The notes under the pieces: generated by a model
Told to the model about the DNA's origin: nothing
Database searches by the model: none
The model's input: only the letters and a program-made list of their open reading frames with translations
In this document: positions 16,187-21,517 of the stretch, piece by piece
Position numbering within the stretch: position 1 is the stretch's first letter
Layout: each line of letters begins with the position of its first letter
Translations under genes and position numbers: made by a program
NCBI GenBank assembly: GCA_000402075.1
Contig: ARWO01000003.1
Coordinates: forward strand, 1 to 21,517
Direction: 5' to 3'
Source: Thaumarchaeota archaeon SCGC AAA007-O23
GTDB taxonomy: Archaea; Thermoproteota; Nitrososphaeria; Nitrososphaerales; Nitrosopumilaceae
Length of the DNA: 21,517 bases

Positions 16187-17062
16187 ATGGCAGTTAAGAG
16201 ATCTCGAAAAACCAGAAAAACAACTAAAAGAAAAACTGCTAGAAAAACAACTAAAAGAAAAACTGCTAGAAAAACAACTAAAAGAAAAACTGCTAGAAGA
16301 AAAACTACTAGAAAAACAACTAAAAGAAAAACAACTAAGAGAAAAGCCAGAAAAGTAACTCGAAAGGCAAAAAAGAAGCCTGCTAAGAGAAGAAAGAAAG
16401 CCATTAAATCAAAAATTGCTGATTTAGAGAAAAAATTAAAAGATCTTTCCAAAGAGGAACCAAAACCTGCAGAAATAACACCACCTCCACCACCACCAAA
16501 ACCTGCAGAGACAACTCCACCTCCACCTCCACCACCACCAAAACCAAAGGAGGAAGCACCACCAGTGCTAGTTTACGAACAATGGAAGTCAGTTGGAATT
16601 AAAAATTGGAATGATCGAAAAGCAGTGATAACAGGTTATACTGCTCCAAGTGATAGATATTTCGCTAGCCTTCACGTACGAGATGCACCTGATGTTCCAT
16701 CAGCTAATTGGAATGATCAGAAAAAAGTGTTAACGGGTTATACACAACCAGGTAACAAGTATTTTGCAACAAGACAAAGACTAGCATATCATCCACGAGA
16801 CAAGACTTTCCTTACACCAGGAACTGGTACTAGTACATCTTCAACACAAAAAGCACCTCCACCACCAAAACCTGCAGATACATCTTCACCACCACCTCCA
16901 CCACAAAAAAGTGCCAAAGATCAATCATTCGATGATTTTGAGAAAGAGTATATCGTAAGACATGCAAAAGAACAGGAAGAGAAGGCAAAGAAAAAGGAGG
17001 CTAAGCAACAGTCACAAACATCTACAGCCTCTAAGAAAGGCGCAATGCCAAAAGGTTTCTAG
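16187..17062 (+). CDS. Histone-H1-like Lys/Arg- and Pro-rich protein with a YEKxYL-type motif
   Basis: A 291-residue mosaic protein, function unknown. Residues 1-72 are a strongly basic tail built on RKTTKRKTA repeats, like histone H1 tails or bacterial H1-like proteins, and probably bind DNA or RNA. Residues 74-92 form a short charged helix. Residues 99-119 are a Pro-rich spacer. Residues 130-205 look folded and hold two 21-residue repeats starting at N140 and N174 (NWND-x-K-x-V-x-TGYT-x-P, then YFA). A second Pro-rich stretch covers 224-239. Residues 249-259 (DDFEKEYIVRH) carry one copy of the motif repeated in the aquaporin tail and in the downstream genes. There is no signal peptide or membrane span. 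The first 25 bp after the first codon base are identical to the gene at 20661, so the tails share an origin. Confidence 0.8.
   Translation: MAVKRSRKTRKTTKRKTARKTTKRKTARKTTKRKTARRKTTRKTTKRKTTKRKARKVTRKAKKKPAKRRKKAIKSKIADLEKKLKDLSKEEPKPAEITPPPPPPKPAETTPPPPPPPPKPKEEAPPVLVYEQWKSVGIKNWNDRKAVITGYTAPSDRYFASLHVRDAPDVPSANWNDQKKVLTGYTQPGNKYFATRQRLAYHPRDKTFLTPGTGTSTSSTQKAPPPPKPADTSSPPPPPQKSAKDQSFDDFEKEYIVRHAKEQEEKAKKKEAKQQSQTSTASKKGAMPKGF
16188..16212 (+). repeat. 25-bp exact repeat, copy 1 (5' end of the H1-like gene)
   Basis: Identical to 20662-20686. Both encode the start of the basic tail (AVKRSRKT), but one gene uses ATG and the other TTG. Upstream sequences differ, so the shared block begins at the coding region. 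Confidence 0.85.
16214..16294 (+). repeat. Three perfect 27-bp tandem repeats (RKTTKRKTA)
   Basis: Units at 16214-16240, 16241-16267 and 16268-16294 are identical at DNA level; degenerate copies continue to about 16345. The exact identity points to recent slippage expansion, so tail length may differ between strains. Confidence 0.9.
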
Positions 17063-17069
17063 ACAAATA

Positions 17070-17090
17070 TTTTTCTTTTATTTTTTACTT
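17070..17090 (+). terminator. Oligo-T terminator after the H1-like gene
   Basis: A T-rich run (TTTTTCTTTTATTTTTTACTT) begins 8 bp after the stop codon. Archaeal RNA polymerase terminates at such U-rich tracts without a hairpin. Confidence 0.5.
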
Positions 17091-17301
17091 TACGGTTGCG
17101 TATGTTTCTAAATATTCTGAGTGCTTCATAAGCTTGCCAATTTTCATCAACAATCAGAGCAAATCGTCTTAATCATCAGCACTGTACAGACATACTCTTA
17201 TCTTAAAAATTAAGGTCATAAAACAACTATTACTATTAACTACATTCCAAACACATTCGCTAACAATAAAATCTTTTTGAGGGTGATCTTTTCATAATTA
17301 T
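17091..17301. other. Intergenic stretch without a supported gene
   Basis: Together with the flanking terminator and small ORF this makes a gap of about 310 bp between the convergent H1-like and peroxiredoxin genes. On the minus strand about 36 codons ending at a TAG near 17061 read as a plausible peptide (ALIVDENWQAYEALRIF) but are preceded in frame by two TGA codons and lack a start; it may be a gene remnant or chance. No tRNA-like fold or strong hairpin was recognised by eye. Confidence 0.4.
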
Positions 17302-17382
17302 TCAAATCTGACTAAAGATTATGATAGAAACAATAGCAATTACAATCGGTACAACATAATATTTACGAATTGGATTAGTCAT
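17302..17382 (-). CDS. Candidate 26-residue single-span membrane peptide
   Basis: A tiny open frame, ATG at 17382, reading MTNPIRKYY then VVPIVIAIVSIIFSQI. It has a short positive N-terminus and a hydrophobic stretch of about 16 residues, the look of a minimal membrane peptide with the N-terminus inside. Its ATG overlaps the peroxiredoxin stop by 8 bp (ATGACTAA), the arrangement of translational coupling. Against it: the frame is short enough to arise by chance in AT-rich DNA, and no ribosome-binding site is obvious. Confidence 0.35.
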   Translation of the reverse strand: MTNPIRKYYVVPIVIAIVSIIIFSQI

Positions 17383-17830
17383 AATATTCTAAAACTTCCT
17401 TCGAATGACCTTTTGCCTTCACTTTCTCAAAAACCTTAAAGATCTTTCCATTTTCATTGACTAAGAACGTGCTTCGATTAATACCCATATACTCTCTTCC
17501 CATGAACTTCTTTTTGCCCCAAACACCAAATAATTTTGAAACTGTTGTCTTAGTATCTGCAAGTAAGATGTAGGGAATTTTCATTTTATCACAAAATTTT
17601 TTATGAGATTCCACATCGTCCTTACTTATACCAACAATTTCAATGCCAGCTTTCTGAAATTTTTTGTAATCTTTGGAGAATTCATCTGCTTCAATAGTGC
17701 AGCCTGGAGTAAAGTCCTTAGGATAAAAATAGATTACGCATTTTTTCCCTTTAAGGTTACTTGATTTAACAATACTCCCATTTGCATCACTTAGCTCAAA
17801 TTTTGGCAAGGATGAATTTTCTGCAATCAT
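17375..17830 (-). CDS. bcp: Peroxiredoxin, Bcp/PrxQ type
   Basis: Thiol peroxidase that reduces H2O2 and organic hydroperoxides using thioredoxin-like donors. The 151-residue protein has the active-site motif YPKDFTPGCT with peroxidatic Cys44 and Thr41. The resolving Cys that many Bcp proteins have five residues later is absent (IEADEF). Cys80 in KKFCDKM lies 36 residues after Cys44, the spacing known from PrxQ enzymes whose resolving Cys sits in helix 3, so an intramolecular disulfide is still likely. The conserved Arg is in GINRSTFLV near residue 119. The gene is divergent from the aquaporin, and its end overlaps a possible small membrane peptide. An oxidative-stress role suits an aerobic ammonia oxidiser. 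Confidence 0.93.
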   Translation of the reverse strand: MIAENSSLPKFELSDANGSIVKSSNLKGKKCVIYFYPKDFTPGCTIEADEFSKDYKKFQKAGIEIVGISKDDVESHKKFCDKMKIPYILLADTKTTVSKLFGVWGKKKFMGREYMGINRSTFLVNENGKIFKVFEKVKAKGHSKEVLEYYD

Positions 17831-17860
17831 ATCATTTCATGTTTAAAATTCCCTATTAAT

Positions 17861-17868
17861 TATTTTAT
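17861..17868 (-). promoter_or_regulatory. Possible TATA box of bcp
   Basis: The stretch TATTAATTATTTTATAT at 17854-17870 gives a minus-strand ATAAAATA about 33 bp before the ATG. A TTTTAAA at 17842-17848 is too close (about 15 bp). Placement is uncertain. Confidence 0.3.
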
Positions 17869-17890
17869 ATCACCGTAAAAAATTCGAATG

Positions 17891-17898
17891 TTTTAAAT
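17891..17898 (+). promoter_or_regulatory. TATA box of the aquaporin gene
   Basis: TTTTAAAT whose TTTAAA core is centred at 17894.5. With the 26-bp spacing seen at thiC, transcription would begin near 17921, just before the second TTG at 17923, suggesting that this may be the real start rather than the TTG at 17914. Confidence 0.5.
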
Positions 17899-17913
17899 GG
17901 AACTTGAAAATGG

Positions 17914-18867
17914 TTGACTTCATTGGTTAATCCTCGTAATTGGTTTGCAGAAGCTATAGGAACATATGCGTTAGTGTTCTTTGGACCTCTTGCTATAATA
18001 TTGTCTGTTGTAGCTTTTGGTGATGGCTTATCAATAGAATCAATTATTATGATTGCTTTGGCTCATGGTGCTGCGGTTGGCTTAATGGTATATGCATTTG
18101 GTCATATATCTGGAGCACATATCAATCCAGCTGTGACTATACCAATGATGATCACAAAAAAAATTAGTGTCGGTGATGGAATTGGTTACATAATTTTCCA
18201 ATTAATTGGTGCAGTTATTGCTGCGTTCTCACTTAAAGCTATTTTGCCAGAGCTTGGTGCTAAAGTAAACTTTGGTACACAGGGTGGACCTAGCGAACTA
18301 TTGAACAGTAGTATAATGGCAGGCATCACAGTAGAAATAATTTTAACATTCTTCCTTGTTACAGTCATCTTCCTTACAGCTGTTCACAAAAAAGCTCCTG
18401 CAGGAATACATGGAATTTCAATTGGGGGAATGGTATTTTTACTTCACATAGTAGGTGTACCATTAACCGGTGCGTCTATGAACCCTGCAAGAACATTTGG
18501 TCCTGCGGTTGTATCAGGATTTTGGGAACTTCATTGGCTTTATTGGCTTGCACCCATTGTAGGAGGAATAATTGCTGGTGTGATTATGAATTATGTTTTC
18601 GTAAACAATGCTGAACCAAAAACAAAAAGTGTATCACGCTCTAGTTCTACAGGTAAATCACAGAAACTAGAACAGTATGAGAAACAATATCTATCTAGAT
18701 TAGAAAAAGAACCGACAAAGGAGGAAACGAAAAAAGTATCAATACCACGTAGAGTACAATCAAAAAAACCAAAGTCAGCGTCAGAATTAGAAAAATATGA
18801 GAAGAGGTACTTGGCTAGGTTAGAAAAGCAGTCACAAACAAATGTAGATAGTACAGACGAGGAATAA
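17914..18867 (+). CDS. Aquaporin (MIP family) with a motif-bearing cytoplasmic tail
   Basis: A six-span MIP channel (residues about 12-230) followed by an unusual charged tail (231-317). Both pore motifs are intact: HINPAVT (NPA1, 71-73) and MNPARTFGPA (NPA2, 190-192). By alignment with E. coli AqpZ landmarks (12-residue spacing to GHIS and to NPA2), the selectivity filter is H51, H178, A187 and R193; AqpZ has F, H, T, R. His at the first position is typical of plant TIP channels, some of which pass ammonia. The tail contains QYEKQYLSRL at 254-263 and KYEKRYLARL at 294-303, the motif repeated in the next genes. The start is TTG; an in-frame stop lies at 17905, so only TTG 17914 or TTG 17923 are possible. 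The next gene starts 35 bp later on the same strand. Confidence 0.9.
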   Translation: MTSLVNPRNWFAEAIGTYALVFFGPLAIILSVVAFGDGLSIESIIMIALAHGAAVGLMVYAFGHISGAHINPAVTIPMMITKKISVGDGIGYIIFQLIGAVIAAFSLKAILPELGAKVNFGTQGGPSELLNSSIMAGITVEIILTFFLVTVIFLTAVHKKAPAGIHGISIGGMVFLLHIVGVPLTGASMNPARTFGPAVVSGFWELHWLYWLAPIVGGIIAGVIMNYVFVNNAEPKTKSVSRSSSTGKSQKLEQYEKQYLSRLEKEPTKEETKKVSIPRRVQSKKPKSASELEKYEKRYLARLEKQSQTNVDSTDEE

Positions 18868-18870
18868 TAC

Positions 18871-18886
18871 TTTATTAGCATTTAAT
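18871..18886 (+). promoter_or_regulatory. TATA-like region of the 550-residue repeat gene
   Basis: The aquaporin-repeat gene spacer holds TTTATTAGCATTTAAT, whose two AT elements are centred about 20 and 29 bp before the TTG at 18903. The gene may have its own promoter or be read from the aquaporin. Confidence 0.3.
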
Positions 18887-18902
18887 TTTAAAATAATTAG
18901 CG

Positions 18903-20555
18903 TTGTCAGATCAAACAGAAAAACCAAAGGATGTATTGCCAAAGGGATATGATGCAAATACTTCAAGCACGGAAGTAGTTAAACAGAAAAAAATTAACTT
19001 TCTAGAACTTGTTAGATATACATCAACAGATCAAGATCAGCGAGAAAAAGATCTGAAAGAATATGAGGCTAGTTATATTGCAAGACTAGAAAAAAATAAA
19101 CCTGAAGAATCATCTGATGATTTTCGTGTTGAGCTTGGAGTAAGTACGGAGTCTGATGATGATCTAGGAAAATTAAATCTTCGAAAACATGCTGTTACTA
19201 AACGGGAGGAATTACAAGAAGCACGATTAGCATATGAACAGAAGTACGTAGATAGATATGCTGAACCAAAAATACAAAAGAAAAAAGCAAGTTCTAGTTT
19301 ATACAAACCAGAAATACCAAAACCAAAACGTGACATGAAGAAAGAACGAAAGAAATACGAACAGAAATATCTTTCACGGTATAAACAGCCAAAGTCTGGA
19401 GTAAAGAAATTATCTAATCTTAAGCATGATATTGATGCAGGTGCATTAACTCTTCGACAATACGTTAATGCAAAGCGCAAGGCAAAGCAAGACGAGATAA
19501 GCAAATATGAGAAACAATATCTTTCACGATACAAGCAGCCAAAAATACAAAAGAAAAAAGTAAGTTCTAGTTTATACAAACCGGAAATACCAAAACCAAA
19601 ACGTGACATGAAGAAAGAACGAAAGAAATACGAGCAGAAATATCTTTCACGATACAAACAGCCAAAGTCTGGAGTAAAGAAATCAACATCCTGGATGCAA
19701 CATGATGTTGATCTAGGCAGGTTAACTCTCAGTCAATACGTCAATGCAAAGCGCAAGGCAAAACAAAACGAGATAAGCAAATATGAGAAACAATATCTTT
19801 CACGATACAAGCAGCCAAAAATACAAAAGAAAAAAGCAAGTTCTAGTTTATACAAACCAGAAATACCAAAACCAAAACGTGACATGAAGAAAGAACGAAA
19901 GAAATACGAGCAGAAGTATCTTTCACGGTATAAACAGCCAAAAGCAAACCTACGTAAACCATTGAATTTAAAATCTGATGATTTAGGAAGATTAAATCTT
20001 AGAAAACATACTATTGCCAAGCGAAGTGAATATCTAGCAAAGCGAAAGGATTATGAAGAGAAATATATTTTGCGATATATGAAAAAACTGAAAGCTGAAC
20101 CAAAACGATCATCTAGTAAAAACCTTGATCACGATTTGATTTCAGGAAGATTAAATCTCCGAGCATTTGTTGATAAAAAACGACATGAAATTAAAACAGA
20201 ACGAACAGAATACGAAAAGAAGTATATTTCTAAATACAAAGAATCAAAAGCAAGTATAAAGAAATCAAAATCCTTGACAGAATCTGATGATCTAGGAAAA
20301 TTTACAATTTCAACAAAAACAACGGCACTGAAGAAATTACGAGCAGAACGAGCAGAATACGAAAAACAGTATCTTGTACGATATAGTAAACAACGAAAAG
20401 CAAAGCCAAAGAAGAAAGTGGCAAGTTCTGATTTATACAAACCGGAAATATCAAAACCAAAACGTGACATGAAGAAAGAACGCAAGGAATACGAGCAGAA
20501 ATATCTTGCTCGACATCTAAAGCAGCGAAAAACAAAGCCAAAGAAAAAAAAATAA
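18903..20555 (+). CDS. 550-residue charged repeat protein, eleven YEKxYLxRY motifs
   Basis: Not a family I recognise. After a short N-terminus (MSDQTEKPKDVLPKGYDANT) the protein is an array of Lys/Glu/Arg-rich units, each ending in a motif like YEKQYLSRY; eleven copies run from Y54 to Y530. Two linker types precede the motif. Type A is about 50 residues with D-[LA]-G-x-L-x-L-R followed by an alpha-helical KR-rich stretch (for example HDIDAGALTLRQYVNAKRK). Type B is 42 residues (KIQKKKASSSLYKPEIPKPK then RDMKKERK). A and B alternate in the centre and diverge at both ends. No signal peptide, Cys or membrane span is present; helix or coiled-coil and disorder are likely. The TTG start is the first possible codon after an in-frame TAA at 18894. 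It follows the aquaporin, whose tail has the same motif, after 35 bp, so co-expression is likely. Confidence 0.85.
   Translation: MSDQTEKPKDVLPKGYDANTSSTEVVKQKKINFLELVRYTSTDQDQREKDLKEYEASYIARLEKNKPEESSDDFRVELGVSTESDDDLGKLNLRKHAVTKREELQEARLAYEQKYVDRYAEPKIQKKKASSSLYKPEIPKPKRDMKKERKKYEQKYLSRYKQPKSGVKKLSNLKHDIDAGALTLRQYVNAKRKAKQDEISKYEKQYLSRYKQPKIQKKKVSSSLYKPEIPKPKRDMKKERKKYEQKYLSRYKQPKSGVKKSTSWMQHDVDLGRLTLSQYVNAKRKAKQNEISKYEKQYLSRYKQPKIQKKKASSSLYKPEIPKPKRDMKKERKKYEQKYLSRYKQPKANLRKPLNLKSDDLGRLNLRKHTIAKRSEYLAKRKDYEEKYILRYMKKLKAEPKRSSSKNLDHDLISGRLNLRAFVDKKRHEIKTERTEYEKKYISKYKESKASIKKSKSLTESDDLGKFTISTKTTALKKLRAERAEYEKQYLVRYSKQRKAKPKKKVASSDLYKPEISKPKRDMKKERKEYEQKYLARHLKQRKTKPKKKK
19269..19943 (+). 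repeat. Near-identical 126-bp type B units alternating with type A units
   Basis: Type B units lie at 19269-19394, 19542-19667 and 19818-19943 and differ at only a few positions. Type A units (about 150 bp) fill the gaps between them. A diverged type B unit follows near 20410-20540. Such homogeneity indicates recent duplication or gene conversion. Confidence 0.9.
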
Positions 20556-20628
20556 TTCGATCTAAATAAATATTATTGAAAGAGAAATCTAGACAGCGGT
20601 TATTAGAAATACCAAATTTAGATAATAG

Positions 20629-20636
20629 TTATTTAG
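20629..20636 (+). promoter_or_regulatory. TATA-like box of the partial repeat gene
   Basis: TTATTTAG centred about 28 bp before the TTG at 20661, consistent with other genes in the window. Confidence 0.35.
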
Positions 20637-20660
20637 TATCCAACTTTAAAGAAATTAAAA

Positions 20661-21517
20661 TTGGCAGTTAAGAGATCTCGAAAAACTAGAAAGACTGCTA
20701 GTAAAACTAGGAAAATTGCTAGTAAAACTAGAAGAAAAACTAGAAAAGTAAAAAAGGTAAAGAGCCCAGCAAAACGAAAGAAACCAACCAAATCATCTGA
20801 TTTGAAACACGATTCTGATTTAGGCACATTAACTCTTGGCCAATACGTTAATGCAAAACGTAAAACAAAACAAAACGAAATAAGAGAATACGAAAAACAG
20901 TATCTCTCTAGATACAAACAACCAAAATCAGGTGTGAAGAAATCATCTAATTTGAAACATGATACTGATGCAGGCACGTTAACTCTTCGACAATATGTCA
21001 ACGCAAAGCGCAAGGCAAAGCAAGACGAGATAAGCAAATATGAGAAACAATATCTTTCACGATACAAACAGCCAAAAATACAAAAGAAAAAAGCAAGTTC
21101 TAGTTTATACAAACCGGAAATACCAAAACCAAAACGTGACATGAAGAAAGAACGCAAGAAATACGAGCAGAAGTATCTTTCACGATACAAGCAGCCAAAA
21201 ATACAAAAGAAAAAAGCAAGTTCTGATTTATACAAACCAGAAATACCAAAACCAAAACGTGACATGAAGAAAGAACGAAAGAAATACGAGCAGAAATATC
21301 TCTCTAGATACAAACAACCAAAATCAGGTGTAAAGAAATCATCTAATTTGAAACATGATACTGATTTAGGCACATTAACTCTCGGTCAATACGTTAATGC
21401 AAAACGTAAAACAAAACAAAACGAAATAAGAGAATACGAAAAACAGTATCTCTCTAGATACAAACAACCAAAATCAGGTGTAAAGAAATCATCTAATTTG
21501 AAACATGATACTGATGC
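20661..21517 (+). CDS. Second repeat protein with an H1-like tail, partial (runs off the window end)
   Basis: An open frame of 285 codons without a stop to the last base. It starts with TTG (LAVKRSRKTRKTASK), the first usable start after an in-frame TAG at 20634, with a TTATTTAG element about 28 bp upstream. Residues 1-43 are a basic KTRK-rich tail matching the start of the H1-like gene at 16187. Residues from 44 on are repeat units like those of the 550-residue neighbour in the order A, A, B, B, A, then the start of another A; five YEKQYLSRYKQPK-type motifs are complete. The gene therefore combines the nucleic-acid-binding tail of one neighbour with the array of the other. It lies 105 bp after the 550-residue gene on the same strand. 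Total length unknown. Confidence 0.82.
   Translation, partial: MAVKRSRKTRKTASKTRKIASKTRRKTRKVKKVKSPAKRKKPTKSSDLKHDSDLGTLTLGQYVNAKRKTKQNEIREYEKQYLSRYKQPKSGVKKSSNLKHDTDAGTLTLRQYVNAKRKAKQDEISKYEKQYLSRYKQPKIQKKKASSSLYKPEIPKPKRDMKKERKKYEQKYLSRYKQPKIQKKKASSDLYKPEIPKPKRDMKKERKKYEQKYLSRYKQPKSGVKKSSNLKHDTDLGTLTLGQYVNAKRKTKQNEIREYEKQYLSRYKQPKSGVKKSSNLKHDTD
20662..20686 (+). repeat. 25-bp exact repeat, copy 2
   Basis: Identical to 16188-16212 at the start of the H1-like gene, 4.5 kb upstream and in the same orientation. Confidence 0.85.
20811..20971 (+). repeat. 161-bp direct repeat, copy 1
   Basis: Matches 21357-21517 with four mismatches by eye, offset exactly 546 bp (182 codons). It encodes a full type A unit with its motif. 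Confidence 0.88.
21075..21323 (+). repeat. Two tandem type B units in the partial repeat gene
   Basis: Units at 21075-21200 and 21198-21323 (sharing one Lys codon), nearly identical to each other and to the three units of the 550-residue gene 1.1-2 kb upstream. Confidence 0.88.
21357..21517 (+). repeat. 161-bp direct repeat, copy 2 (cut by the window end)
   Basis: Second copy of 20811-20971; the match continues to the final base, so the repeat probably extends beyond the window. Confidence 0.88.

Noticed and set aside
16187..16345. CRISPR-like array
   Set aside because: Repeats are contiguous multiples of three with no spacers and encode the basic tail in frame.
16174..16452. A 92-codon hydrophobic minus-strand frame opposite the basic tail
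   Set aside because: It is the complement of the AAA/ACT/AGA repeat (reads as Phe/Leu/Val repeats) and overlaps the divergent promoter region; a composition shadow of the H1-like gene.
17061..17175. A minus-strand peptide-like frame of about 36 codons in the bcp/H1-like gap
   Set aside because: Two in-frame TGA codons precede it and there is no start codon; too short to call a pseudogene.
19073..21373. Long open frames on the minus strand (about 95 to 246 codons) antisense to the repeat genes
   Set aside because: They mirror the repeats: the biased codon use of the Lys/Tyr/Arg-rich units leaves few stops on the other strand. Their Cys/Phe/Arg/Tyr-rich products repeat in step with the sense units and have no start signals.

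Overview
The window is AT-rich and archaeal, most consistent with an ammonia-oxidising Nitrososphaerota (Thaumarchaeota, Nitrosopumilales-like) genome. Support comes from the archaeal route to dehydroquinate (ADH synthase plus DHQ synthase II), a GHMP-type shikimate kinase, a ThiD-ThiN fusion, futalosine-pathway MqnC, many TTG/GTG starts, and TATA-like boxes about 25-30 bp upstream of start codons, which suggests leaderless mRNAs. The taxonomic call is inference from gene content; no marker gene was available.

Layout. 1-3843: a sugar-nucleotide transferase gene, then thiDN and thiC, divergent from one 84-bp spacer (thiamine pyrimidine branch), then a NUDIX hydrolase. 3436-12705 (minus): an almost gapless aromatic amino acid operon in the order ADH synthase, DHQ synthase II, aroD, aroE, shikimate kinase, aroA, aroC, chorismate mutase-aminotransferase fusion, tyrA, NUDIX. 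It covers the whole route from the ADH precursor to chorismate and on towards tyrosine. aroE is broken by a one-base shift in a run of seven A, which is either a sequencing error or a slippage site. 12799-15356: mqnC and a UbiD-family decarboxylase, convergent and overlapping by 4 bp, probably menaquinone synthesis. 15469-16089: two small Cys-rich proteins.

16187-21517 is the unusual part. Four genes share a short motif, roughly [YF]-E-x-x-Y-[LIV]-x-[RK]-[YLH]. It occurs once at the C-terminus of a histone-H1-like, Lys/Arg- and Pro-rich protein, twice in the cytoplasmic tail of an aquaporin, eleven times in a 550-residue highly charged repeat protein, and at least five times in a further gene that runs off the window end. 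That last gene begins at 20661 with a TTG codon and has the same basic N-terminus as the H1-like protein. The set therefore joins a membrane channel, two proteins with likely nucleic-acid-binding tails and long repeat arrays through one motif. I do not recognise this as a described system. A peroxiredoxin (bcp/PrxQ) and a possible 26-residue membrane peptide lie between these genes.

The repeat region is homogenised at DNA level (126-bp and 161-bp near-identical units), so copy number may vary between strains and the assembly there should be treated with care. No tRNA, rRNA, CRISPR array, transposase or integrase was seen.
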